A DNA stretch of 64,000 nt. It comes from Agrostemma githago (Eukaryota > Streptophyta > Magnoliopsida > Caryophyllales > Caryophyllaceae). Location of the stretch: NCBI GenBank assembly GCA_958450325.1, contig OY288256.1:15470557-15534556 (forward strand), in the 5' to 3' direction. The notes under the pieces were generated by a model. That model worked only from the letters and a program-made list of their open reading frames with translations. It was not told the origin of the DNA and searched no databases. Each line of letters starts with the position of its first letter. Position 1 is the stretch's first letter. The translations under genes and the position numbers were made by a program. Below are positions 1 to 10,226 of this stretch, piece after piece.

Positions 1-1088
1 TGAATTATGCATCAAACAATTAATCAGAGTTAAAACGATAATCAGGCGATAGTTCATACGATTAGAAACAGGTCAATTGACTATAACCCTAATAATATGC
101 ATCGATCCCCTTAAACCCTAGGTGAAAAATTAGCTACGCATAATAAAACTAATCAGACAAGAGAGAAAGAAATCAAATCTAAACATATCAAGATGAATTA
201 ACAATCAATTGAAGGAAATAACAATACTAGAACAATAAATAAAGATGAATTGAAAGAGAATTGAAATTCAATACCGAATGATGAAGGAAATTGTAAAGAT
301 CTCTAGGTAGGTTAACTAAACTATGAAAACTGAATAATGAAAAGTGTGTAAAAGAAGGTAAAAGAAAAGGTAAAGATGAAAAGTTTCAGGAAAAAAGTGT
401 CTGATACAAGTCAGGAAAACTGATTTAAAGAGTATCAGTTGAGCTCGAAAACAGGCCCAAAATTTATGCTGAAATCGGGAATGACGCTTGGCCCGGATTG
501 GATGCACTCGATCGAGTGCCTGATGGCACTCTATCGAGTGACACCCAAAAACATAGGCAGAGAGCTTCACGAAGTAGCACTCGATCGAGTGCAGTAGGAC
601 ACTCGATCGAGTAGCGCTGTAGGTCACAGCATCGCGCACTCGACTTCAAACGGCTGCCATTTCTTCGTTACTTATTCAAATCGGAAGTGCGATATACCGT
701 TGGAATGCTAAGAGAAAGAGCTTTCCAACGCCACTGGAATAATCCTGATTGGAGTTGTAGAACGAAAGTTATGGACGTTTGAAGTTGACCCTTGTGTAGG
801 CGATCATTATCTCATCTCGTTTTGTGTCTTTTCCTTCTTCTGTCTTTGTTTCTTCGTGTATTCCGCATCTTCTTCCTTTGTTTCCGTGCTTAGATGCGAA
901 TTCTTCAATTATCTATTCCGTAATGCTCTGATTAGCTCCAAATGCATCCAAATCTACAAAATACACACAAATACGGAAGTATCGACATTCAAAGTATATA
1001 TTGCATCATTATTAACAAGTTAAGCACAAAACCCGAGATAAAACTAACAATTAGGGGATGAAAATATGTATATAAATAACACTCATCA
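1..1088 (-). mobile_element. Athila-like 3' LTR (partial, runs off left edge)
   Basis: On the minus strand an LTR starts at 1088 with TGATGAGTG, directly after a G-rich polypurine tract at 1089-1102 and the GAGGACAAGC-type motif (about 1114-1125) common just before the 3' LTR of plant Ty3/gypsy elements. The LTR continues leftward off the window. Positions 1-592 are repeated at 2518-3109 and 751-1088 at 3758-4095, matching the rearranged 5' copy; 593-750 has no second copy here. It contains copies of the palindrome GCACTCGATCGAGTGC at 504-519 and 577-592, and a variant near 600. Short open frames across this part are LTR sequence and are not credible genes. The Athila assignment rests on the PPT context and the layout, not on protein. 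Confidence 0.6.
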
Positions 1089-2517
1089 AACTCCCCCAAA
1101 CCGAACATTTGCTTGTCCTCAAGCAAACCACACATATAAATACAAGAGAGGACAAGTGATGTGAAGCACGACTAAGAGCAAGCTTACAATCATTCTACTA
1201 AAAATCGGCTCAAGTCGGTTAGAAAACACGCAATGCCAAAAATATAACTAAATCAATAATCATGCCTTAAATGAACAATTGTTTACCAACCTTTCAATCT
1301 TGCAAGACCATCAATGTCGGACTTCCTCGCGGTTATCGCTCAACACTCATAAGAACGGGTGAGTATATAAACGTGAAGATAAGAAAGAAAAGGAACACTC
1401 ACTCGACTTATGAAACATGCATGCAATCGAACATGAAATCAATCTCCCCAATCAAATACGTGTTCCACCAATCAGGACCATAGTACATGCCAAGGACTTA
1501 CAAAGGGTGGCTTAATGGGTAAGGGAAGAAAATGGATTGTGCCTAAGCACGTATGCGAATGTGGAGCTAAAACCGGGCCCAGTCGCAGCTACACAATAAA
1601 AACTATCCATTAAAAACCACAACGAATAACATCGAACCACCGACTAGCGATATAAATTCAAAATTAGGTGTAAGAGGGAATTTCTTTCATCCTCACAATT
1701 AATCTCTAGTTTCAATCTTTTCGACCATTCCCCGGAATTTTGCAAGAAGCATATTTTTCATTTTTTTTTTCTTTTTTTTTTCTTTTCTTTTCTTCATTCT
1801 TTTCTTTCATGCTTCTATTTTTTTTCAAATTTTGAATAAGGGGAAGGCGATTACAAAGGCGCATCGACGATCTTACACACTAAAGTCCAAAAGATGTAAA
1901 AATCTCGAAATATGACCGAATAGTGATGTAATTCCAATTAAGTTCACTGCGACTGTCCCAACAGGGTAGGCTATTCTGGATTGTGGCTAATTAATATAGG
2001 CAATGAAAACCGGCTTACAACAGTTGAAATGGGCTAAACAAAGAAAACCGACCTAAATGTACAAGGTAGTAAAAATGGGTCAATTTGGCCATGTGGAGCT
2101 CATCAAAAACAGAATTGCCTTTCCTCATGTACCTCCTCCTCAAACCAAACACGTATTCAATATCAAGAGACAGACGTCATATTTATGCAAATTGATGTTA
2201 CACATTTCACAAGGAGAAAATCACTCAATTCCTAAATAATAATGAGACCAGTTATGGATGTTACTGGCCTAGGAAGCTCTAAATCCTCAGAATTTTATGG
2301 CTTGCCGACAAGTGATCAAATCTACTCATTTGGCAATTAAAATTTCAACTATGCATTCCGGATCTACCTAAGGTGCAGGTCCGGTCGGTACACTACAACC
2401 TTTAGATCTAAACTTAACCTGCGGTCGCTAGCATTAAGTTAGTCTACCCAAACTATCGTGGCCTAATTAGTTCTTAACCCGGTCGGTGAAAAGCCCTAAT
2501 TTGCAATACTAATTAAT
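1089..2517 (-). mobile_element. Internal 3' untranslated region of the Athila-like element
   Basis: This stretch lies between the two LTR copies. Read on the minus strand it ends in the polypurine tract at 1089-1102. It holds an A/G-rich run (T/C-rich on the plus strand at 1757-1825), a frequent feature of the long non-coding 3' region of Athila-type elements. I find no gag, RT or integrase motif, so the element is internally deleted or non-autonomous. I could not find the primer-binding site expected downstream of the 5' LTR copy. Confidence 0.45.
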
Positions 2518-2827
2518 TGAATTATGCATCAAACAATTAATCAGAGTTAAAACGATAATCAGGCGATAGTTCATACGATTAGAAACAGGTCAATTGACTA
2601 TAACCCTAATAATATGCATCGATCCCCTTAAACCCTAGGTGAAAAATTAGCTACGCATAATAAAACTAATCAGACAAGAGAGAAAGAAATCAAATCTAAA
2701 CATATCAAGATGAATTAACAATCAATTGAAGGAAATAACAATACTAGAACAATAAATAAAGATGAATTGAAAGAGAATTGAAATTCAATACCGAATGATG
2801 AAGGAAATTGTAAAGATCTCTAGGTAG

Positions 2828-3288
2828 GTTAACTAAACTATGAAAACTGAATAATGAAAAGTGTGTAAAAGAAGGTAAAAGAAAAGGTAAAGATGAAAAG
2901 TTTCAGGAAAAAAGTGTCTGATACAAGTCAGGAAAACTGATTTAAAGAGTATCAGTTGGGCTCGAAAACAGGCCCAAAATTTATGCTGAAATCGGGAATG
3001 ACGCTTGGCCCGGATTGGATGCACTCGATCGAGTGCCTGATGGCACTCTATCGAGTGACACCCAAAAATATAGGCAGAGAGCTTCACGAAGTAGCACTCG
3101 ATCGAGTGCATCCAATCCGGGCCAAGCGTCATTCCTATTTTGACTTAGAGTTTTGGGTCTGCTTTTGAGTCCAACTGATACTCTTTATATATCAGTTGTC
3201 TGTCTGACTCTTGTTTGAGACATCTTTACCTTTTCTCCTACCTTCTTTTACACACTTTTCATTATTTAGTTTTCTTAGTTTAGTTGAC
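2828..3288. repeat. Long inverted repeat with 57-bp loop inside the LTR
   Basis: The arm 2828-3036 is an imperfect reverse complement of 3094-3288. The arms meet at two copies of GCACTCGATCGAGTGC (3021-3036 and 3094-3109). The right arm belongs to the inserted opposite-orientation LTR segment. A transcript crossing it could fold into a hairpin of about 200 bp. Confidence 0.75.
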
Positions 3289-3742
3289 ATGCAAGATACA
3301 TTGAACCTTGCTCTCCATTCTTAGATCTGGAATTCTTCGGTATTGCAATTCTTAATTTCAATTCTAATTTCAGTTTCTACTTTAATTTCCATCTTAATTC
3401 ATTCTTCATATTGCTTTATCGTTTTCTAGTGTATATTTATTATTGCTTTCCGTAGATTAATTCGATTCACCTTTGTTATGTTTAATTACAATTCGTATTT
3501 CGTTAATTTGATTGTACCTAATATGAGTGACTAGAATTTTCCCTTCTTGTTATTCCGTTTTAGTTATTTAGTTTCTACTTTACCAAATCAACCAATTGTG
3601 ACCCATAATCTAGAATCTAATTCTTAGGATAAACAATTGAATTCTCATCTCCTTGTGGTTCGACCCCTGACTTCGCTATCTACATTAGTTAGTGACCTTA
3701 GGGTACTTTTGATTAGGGATACGACTAACCCCTGTCAAATTT

Positions 3743-3760
3743 TGGCGCCGTTGCCGGGGA
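3743..3760 (+). other. Primer-binding site (tRNA-Asp type) of the inserted opposite-strand element
   Basis: TGGCGCCGTTGCCGGGGA matches the primer-binding site widely seen in plant Athila-type elements, complementary to the 3' end of tRNA-Asp. It follows an LTR-like end (CTGTCA, to 3737) after a 5-base spacer. It is in plus orientation, opposite to the surrounding element, and is followed immediately by minus-strand LTR sequence, so it marks a chimeric junction. Confidence 0.7.
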
Positions 3761-4095
3761 GTTTTAGAACGAAAGTTATGGACGTTTGAAGTTGACCCTT
3801 GTGTAGGCGATCATTATCTCATCTCGTTTTGTGTCTTTTCCTTCTTCTGTCTTTGTTTCTTCGTGTATTCCACATCTTCTTCCTTTGTTTCCGTGCTTAG
3901 ATGCGAATTCTTCAATTATCTATTCCGTAATGCTCTGATTAGCTCCAAATGCATCCAAATCTACAAAATACATACAAATACGGAAGTATCGACATTCAAA
4001 GTATATATTGCATCATTATTAATGAGTTAAGCACAAAACCCGAGATAAAACTAACAATTAGGGGATGAAAATATGTATATAAATAACACTCATCA

Positions 4096-4570
4096 CTCGT
4101 GATCATATAAAGATCACGTACTACAATACTACTTGTATAAAATAGAAACTATATTATAAAATATCCTACTTAATCAAATCTTGTCCAAAATGAGATGTTT
4201 GATATTCTTACATATAGTGTGTGATCTCTTCTAGCATAGGAGATGTCGTGTGATCTAGAAGATCGCGACATATTTCCTTGGTTGGTGAAGATCCTCTTGC
4301 TAATCTTACCATATCTTCATAGTTGCATAATATCTCAAATATAGGAAGACTTGATTGTTGCCTTTTTTCGAGATTGGTATATCTTTAGATATATCCACCA
4401 TATCTTCTTTTATTCTTTTATTCCATGAATATATTTGATACTCGCATGCATTTGGACGAGATTCTAATCACACCCATTTCACACTCGGTTCAAGGCCTGT
4501 CTCATGCTGAAGCAGACCGGATGGTGCAGGGAAATTTTGTTTCCCTGTTTGACTTGACTAAAAATTTATG
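4096..4570. other. Intergenic stretch, nothing recognised
   Basis: AT-rich sequence between the Athila-like LTR and the coding remnant. It shows no open frame of note and no terminal repeats that I can see. Confidence 0.5.
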
Positions 4571-5364
4571 AACGCCAGGGATTTGAGAATTACTGCTTCT
4601 CACAGGCGTAGGGCCTTCGCTTTTTGTATGCTGCACTAGTATACCTTTGAGGGGCAGATGGAGGCTGACTCTTCCTTGGGTCAAATTCGGCTGATTGGTT
4701 TAGCTGACCAGATGGAGACGGGTCACAGCCCGGCTTAGCTGATAATGGGAGAGATCATTATGGGTCTCGATGCTAGGAGAGTTGACCCGGACCGTCAATT
4801 GACGGATAGAATCCATCTTCTGCAGGTATATTTTGCGCGTTTTGTTTTGCGCATGCCCAATGTAGGAGGGGCCACTCAATAGAGTCGGTCTTGGCACTCG
4901 ATCGAGTCGGTCTTGGCACTCGATCGAGTCGGTCTTGGCACTCGACCGAGTCGGTCTTGGCACTCGATCGTGTCGGTCTTGGCTCAGAGGCAGTTCGGTT
5001 AGACTCAGAGGATTCCTGAGACCGAGGCAGTCATTAGCATCCCGCTCCAATTGACGAATACAATGTATGATACATGTTTACAACGGTGGCACACCCGTGC
5101 CAATTGGACCATACCCAACCCTTTCCATTCCACTTAGGTTTCTGGGTCATAATGGAAGTGAAGTTCCGAGGAGTCGGAGGAGGCCTGTATGTCCTTGAAG
5201 GTCGATGAGGCCTTCGACTTGGTTCGCCGGGAGACAGCGAAAGACAACAGGGGTTTCTACGATGAAGGAGAGACTCCTGCCACTTTGGTTCGATTGGAAT
5301 CGTATCTTAAGTCACAAACTAAGACTCGAGCAAAAGATACTAGTGCTAAAGGTGTGTGGGGGAG
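4571..5364 (+). pseudogene. Degenerate coding remnant, possibly a DUF7745-like transposon-associated protein
   Basis: One plus-strand frame from 4571 to about 4872 reads as protein-like sequence broken by a few stops. Its pattern (a basic RRRAF start, a segment like LIMGEIIMGLD, then a leucine/aromatic LLQVYFARF stretch) resembles the plant transposon-associated proteins grouped under DUF7745. Degraded coding character continues after the minisatellite, including an open stretch from 5189 (MSLKVDEAFDLVRRETAKD). The family call is from pattern memory only. The frame is broken by stops and by the 22-bp array, so no functional protein is expected. The right border, near 5365, is where Tat LTR sequence begins. 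Confidence 0.3.
4873..4982. repeat. Five-copy 22-bp minisatellite built on CACTCGATCGAGT
   Basis: Five tandem 22-bp units start at 4873, 4895, 4917, 4939 and 4961. Each joins a CACTCGATCGAG-type palindrome to CGGTCTTGG. The first, fourth and fifth units carry substitutions. The palindromic core is the one found in the Athila-like LTRs at 504-612 and 3021-3109. Confidence 0.9.
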
Positions 5365-7119
5365 ACTGAACTACCTCACACCAGGCGCCTGAAGACCGAG
5401 CCGCTTGACCCTGGGCGTCCATATGGGTGACGAGGACCGAAAACACCTATAAATACCCCCCCCCCCCTCACCTCATTCATTCGACACACAATCACGAGTT
5501 CGTGCCTACTTCTACACAACTCGTTCTTCCCTCTCTTTTCTCTCGCTAAGGGCTCGCACTCCGACACCCGAGGCAAACGATCGACTCGATCGTAGTTCCG
5601 ATAAAGCGACATCAACGCTACTCCTCACCATCGAGCACCCCACTCGATACCGAGGTGCCTGTGTCCGATTAGCTCAAGTCTAGTAACGAAGTTCTGCCGG
5701 ATTAGCCGCAGAATCAGTCCATAGTAACGAAGCTCTGCCGGAGTAGCCGCGGGAAGGGTCAACGGTAACGGAGCTCTACCGGAATCACGGGTCAAGCTAG
5801 GAGGATCCTCCTATTGAAGTCGAGTCGTCACTAGGTTTCCATCTAAACAAAACTTTACATTTTCGCACTTTCTTTTATTATGCATTACGACAACATTAGA
5901 TGCGGACACTAGGACCGCAAGCACTCACTAAAATACGTAACGTCCTAACTTCAACTGTAAACACTAAAACACACTAAATAGACCTGAGTAATTCCGAGAT
6001 CCGTTCTCAAACTATCTATGCATCGTGTCCCGTTTAGTGTATACTCCGAGGGTGCAACTCCTCATTATGTGATTTACTTACGTTCGCATTTACACTATTT
6101 CGTATGATTTATTGCTTTTATGACCTTATAATCGCATGCTAAATCACCTAACACGGAATTCAAAACATAAATCAACTAAAATTGAACAAAGCGATGGTCG
6201 GGTTCCGTATTAGTCCGGGTGCTCGCCTTACTAGGTTCGACGCATTTCTATTAATATCGAACCGACGCATATTAAGCAGAATACCAGGTAAGGTATACCA
6301 CGAGAATGACTAATATCCGCATTATCGCGTTAAACCTGATTTGCTAATACGTATAATACTAGTACTCTCTACTCTCCTACGTGCATCTTTTCATGGCCTG
6401 CCTGTCACGTGAAATCGCATGCAAAGAATGTAAACACAACTACTTTGACGACAAAACTTACTTGTCTCTAAACAACCGACGTAGCAAAAGGTATAGGGTT
6501 AAAACAACGGATGTTATAGTATTTCCACCACAACAAAAGAACTAGGTTATCAGCCCACCGATTAATTAGTAGAGGCCGCTATAGTGCGGGTGGGATTGGG
6601 TGTTGACATCTATCGGATGTTGGCTTCCCAATACGTACTCTCACCCCTTATTCAGAATCGACGGTTTTGAGATGTCTGAAACCATTGGCAATGAGAGTTA
6701 TTCCAGGCATGGAGTGCTTAAGGGTACAAGTCTTTATCTTTAAGTCTCGTGCCACTCAACTTTGAGCCGGCAAGGGATCAAAGTTGACTTGAACGGTTTC
6801 CGAGTCCCCATAATTGACTCGGTGGCGACTCCACAAATCGGCAATAAATTTAGTTCACTAAAAAGGTCGCCTTACCAAACAAATCGGCCTTTAAACATTT
6901 ATAACCACGACTCGATCGATTCCAAACGGAAACACGGGTGCCCGCACCCGTCTAGTACAAGTCCGGATCGTCATCCGAATCGAGGTCCGACACATCGCCC
7001 CGTACGCGAGATCGGACCGGCCCCCGGCAGGGAGGGGGCCGCGTGGGTGGCCGCCGCCACCCGTTGAACACCAGATTGGTCCCGCGCGAGGCGCCGGGCG
7101 GTGCGGACGGACGTCCACA
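5365..7119 (+). mobile_element. 5' LTR (5'-truncated) of a gag-only Tat-type element
   Basis: From about 5365 the sequence matches, in opposite orientation, the complete solo LTR at 22789-24898. The homology enters just before the TATA box and runs to the LTR end GTCCACA at 7119. The first ~430 bp of the LTR are missing and are replaced by the unrelated remnant to the left, so there is no LTR start and no testable target duplication. A primer-binding site follows at 7123. The last ~936 bp are repeated at 12822-13758. Confidence 0.75.
5448..5455 (+). promoter_or_regulatory. TATA box of Tat LTR
   Basis: TATAAATA sits immediately before a C-run (5456-5468). The same TATAAATA-C-rich context occurs in the solo LTR and in the 25505-28266 LTR, so it is probably the conserved LTR promoter. 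A GC-rich GGCGCCTGA motif lies upstream. Confidence 0.65.
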
Positions 7120-7122
7120 GTT

Positions 7123-7140
7123 TAACGACTCCGCTGGGGA
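7123..7140 (+). other. Degenerate tRNA-Arg-type primer-binding site
   Basis: TAACGACTCCGCTGGGGA lies three bases after the LTR end. The usual Ogre/Tat site begins TGGCGACTCCGCTGGGGA and primes from tRNA-Arg. The two G-to-A changes look like decay, consistent with methylated-cytosine deamination on the other strand. Confidence 0.75.
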
Positions 7141-8760
7141 TTTGGAAACAAGTTTCCAGTGGTGGTGTAACTAGAACGATGTCGGTGAAGCGCATATCTT
7201 AGGTCCTAGTTGTGGTCACTACAAGTTTTGGCCCTAAAAAGCCCACCCTAACTGATATCAGGACCAATCGACCTCTTTGAGGTAAGATCTTTAGGGACAC
7301 GCAGAGAGATCCTCGATTGACGCTCTCGCCGCCTAACGCGTACCCCGCAGGAATAATAAGCGGATAGTTCCGAACGAATGGTATGACACTCGTCTCCCCA
7401 GATAATTGTCAATGCCTAAGTAAAGACAATCCGTGGGCGGTAGCCTACCCTAACCTACCCGTGTCTGCATCCTGCATGAGTGTATGCATTCCTAGTTATG
7501 TGTAGCGTGTTTGAACAACCCAACCCAAATAAAACACTAAAAAATTGGATTCAACCACGCCAACATATTCAACTGCACCCAATTCTATTTTCGAAAAATA
7601 CCTCATCTTTTCAAAACGACCTTTTAAACGCCGATACTCCGGTCAAATCATGATTTCTAAAAAGGGAAAACATTCTTAAATACCGTTATCATGACAAATT
7701 TTACACTCATTACTTTAAAAAAAAAGGGTTTTTTTAGCGCCATCACCTTGGCCAAAGTAAAACGCATCAACAACGATTACCGTTAATACCACCAAAACTC
7801 CCAATTAATGGGATTAGGGTACGCCACACGGTTACATTTATTTCAAAAATAAAATGTTTTTCTACATACCGTTAACGCAACCGAAGCTTCAATTAATGAA
7901 GTCAGGGAATCCAAAACGGTTACATTCTCGAAACACTTTTCACAATATATCACTCCCCACTGTCAAATGCTAGTTAATGCGACCGACAAACGTGGATCAC
8001 TCGTTTTAAAAAGCTTTTTCTAAAAACGCCATTCACTACGTAAGTTCTTTAATGAAGATTTAGTTGCACCGTTAAAACACCATCATTAGACTTCACGCTC
8101 TACCACGAGTATCGTATGAACCGCAAATATCGAACTAGCTAACTAATAGTAGTCTCGATATAAGCATCACGTCATCATTTTCAAAATTGGTTCCCCCAAG
8201 AACCATGTTCCTTTCAAAAAAAAATATTTACACTTTTGCTATCGCCGGATTCCCGACGCACACACATAGCAACACATTTTTCACATCACAAACGATGTCA
8301 CCACACCATCGTCACCCTAATTTTAAAAAATCATTTTTATTCAAAAAAAAACTTTCCTCTGCGAGTATTGGTCGTTTTCGAAAAAAAAAACTCTTTGATC
8401 CTGAGTTGGGATCGCGATCAACTTCTTACGTCGTACAACCGTGGGATTAACTGTCTGTGTTAGTTACTAGGATCACCTCTACTCGAGGTCTTACATTTTG
8501 GGTCGTCTCATCTCGAGAAAGTCCTCTTTCAAATCTCACCCCCGAGATTATTGTCAAATCGTCTCGCTTTTGGGACATGACTCCATAAGGCGTTTCGCAG
8601 AATACACCAAAGTTCTAAAGCACCTGAGTCCCTAAGCCAATGACCGCAAACACGCGCGAATCAAGGGTCTCGTTTCCGTGTCGCTCAGTTACGAGCATTC
8701 CTCGAGTCCTTAAATTGTCTGGTGGGCCCGCCCTCATTAAATACTACCTTTCCACAGTCA
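7141..8760 (+). mobile_element. Untranslated leader of the gag-only Tat-type element
   Basis: About 1.6 kb between the primer-binding site and the gag start. I see no credible protein; the open frames at 8187-8463 cross low-complexity A/T runs. A long leader is usual in Tat-lineage elements. Confidence 0.5.
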
Positions 8761-10226
8761 TGTCGGGAGATTCAAGCGTAGACGCGAGTAATCACAGTGG
8801 GGGACAACGCCGGACAATCCACAGACAGCACCATAGGAACCCTAACTAACCTAATCTGGGATTTACAAGCCACCATTATCACGGTGAACGCATCCGTAAA
8901 CAGCATAGACTCTCGCCTAGGCCATTTGGAGATAGGGCCTCAGATGAACACCACAACCGGATCCTCAACGAGGTCCTCTTAAATTCCACCTCGCTGGGTG
9001 GGGCACCCGTCGGCATCATCTCTAGTGATCCCGTTGCCCTACTTCAAGATGACACCCTCCAAACCGCTATGAATCGCATAGATTTCCTCGAAAGTCAAAT
9101 GCGCCTAAATCAAGGCAAGAATGTCCACCTCGAAAACCATAGGAAGTTTGAAATGGTAAATGACTAGTTACCAGAGAACTTTTCCCTAACCGACATACCT
9201 AAATTCAAAGGAACCGAGGATCCCCTCAACCACATCCGGGCCTTTAAGGATTACATGGCCATTAAGAGGGTCAAACCCAGCCTTTTCGCTAAGATAATCC
9301 CATCCTCTTTAGGGGACACACCCCGATCTTGGTTTTATTCGCTCGATCCCCAAAAAATATCCAACTGGGACGATGTTTCCATAGAATTTGCAAAACAATA
9401 TGGGGATAATTCTGAAACGCAAGTCACCATTTGAAGCCTCGAAGTCCTTTCCCTAAACGAGAAGGAAGGCTTCTTCGAATTTCTGACTAGATGGAGAAAG
9501 GTCAGCACCCAATTAATAAACCGCCCCGACGAAGCCACTTTAGTAGAAAAATTCGTCGATAACCTTAGACCCCCTTACGCCTCTCACCTTAGGTACCAAA
9601 ATATTCATACCTTCAAGGAACTATCTACCTTAGGGATACGCCTAGAAGACGATATGAAAAAGGGAGTATTCTCCAAAATAATGGGGAAAGATTATCAAGG
9701 TCCGACTACATCCACGGAAACCCGCTCTTACGGGTCATCCGGGAATAACAAAACCGAAGAAGTTCACCTTGTTGAACCAACCACCAAAGGGAGGACGAAT
9801 TCCACCCCTAGGACATTTTCCAAGCTAGGCGTCACGTACACTGAAGCCTTAAAAAGGCTAACTGAGCAAAGAAAGCTCGAGCCAATAGGTCCTACTACAG
9901 AGCCACCCGCAAGCAAGAGAAAAAGGGCCTGGGATGCTAATAAATATTGCCATTTCCATCGTGGCAATGACTATGATACTGAATCTTGCTTTCGGCTCAA
10001 GCATACCATACAAGATATGATAGAAAACGGGACGATTCCTCTCCCTCCACCCGAGAAGCCAAACAATACCCCAAACCCCTTTAGTGTCCATGCCATCTTT
10101 AACTACACCATCACTTGTTCCCACCTCGACCCTATAGAGGAGAATGTCCTGAATATCGACGAAGATCCCGAGAACCCACGAGCACCCACCAAGACAAGTA
10201 AAATCTGTGTCCGAGTCAGAGTCTAG
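8761..10226 (+). pseudogene. Tat-type gag, broken
   Basis: Gag is the capsid-like structural polyprotein that packages element RNA. The likely start is the ATG at 8761. The frame shifts near 8800, continues with a coiled-coil-like segment, and is stopped by a TAG near 9165 and a TGA near 9432. From about 9177 to 10226 the frame is otherwise open. It shows the retrotransposon gag core (FKGTEDPLNHIRAFKDYMAI, then WFYSL and a W-D-x-V-x-x-x-F region) and, from about 9930, CHFHRGNDYDTESCFRLK, a nucleocapsid-type zinc-binding stretch. Gag of the minus-strand element (20298-18947) has a homologous core. No protease or polymerase follows, so the element depended on proteins supplied elsewhere. Confidence 0.8.

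Larger units (their letters stand above)
2518..4095 (-). mobile_element. Rearranged 5' LTR of the Athila-like element
   Basis: Minus-strand LTR sequence starts at 4095 (TGATGAGTG) and matches the 3' LTR over 3758-4095. It is then interrupted by a 3110-3757 block in the opposite orientation, and resumes over 3109-2518. The block replaces the 158 bp found at 593-750 in the other LTR. It ends with LTR-like sequence terminating in CA at 3737 followed by a tRNA primer-binding site. The flank just outside the LTR start is CTCGT (4096-4100), the expected position of a target duplication; its partner would lie left of the window. Confidence 0.6.

Noticed and set aside
316..639. Minus-strand open frame of 107 codons, and the similar one at 2833-3132
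   Set aside because: Both cross LTR sequence and the CTCGATCGAG palindromes; the translation is low complexity and the frame exists only because of repeat copies.
4873..4982. Regular short repeats that could suggest a CRISPR array
   Set aside because: The 22-bp units are directly tandem with no unique spacers, and the DNA is clearly plant nuclear. It is a minisatellite.
6891..7195. Overlapping open frames on both strands in the GC-rich LTR end, repeated at 13528-13917 and 22759-23138
   Set aside because: They recur wherever the same LTR end occurs and in different frames. They are by-products of GC-rich LTR sequence.
8187..8463. Two overlapping plus-strand frames in the Tat leader
   Set aside because: Phenylalanine/lysine-rich because of T and A runs; no homology pattern, and out of place for gag.
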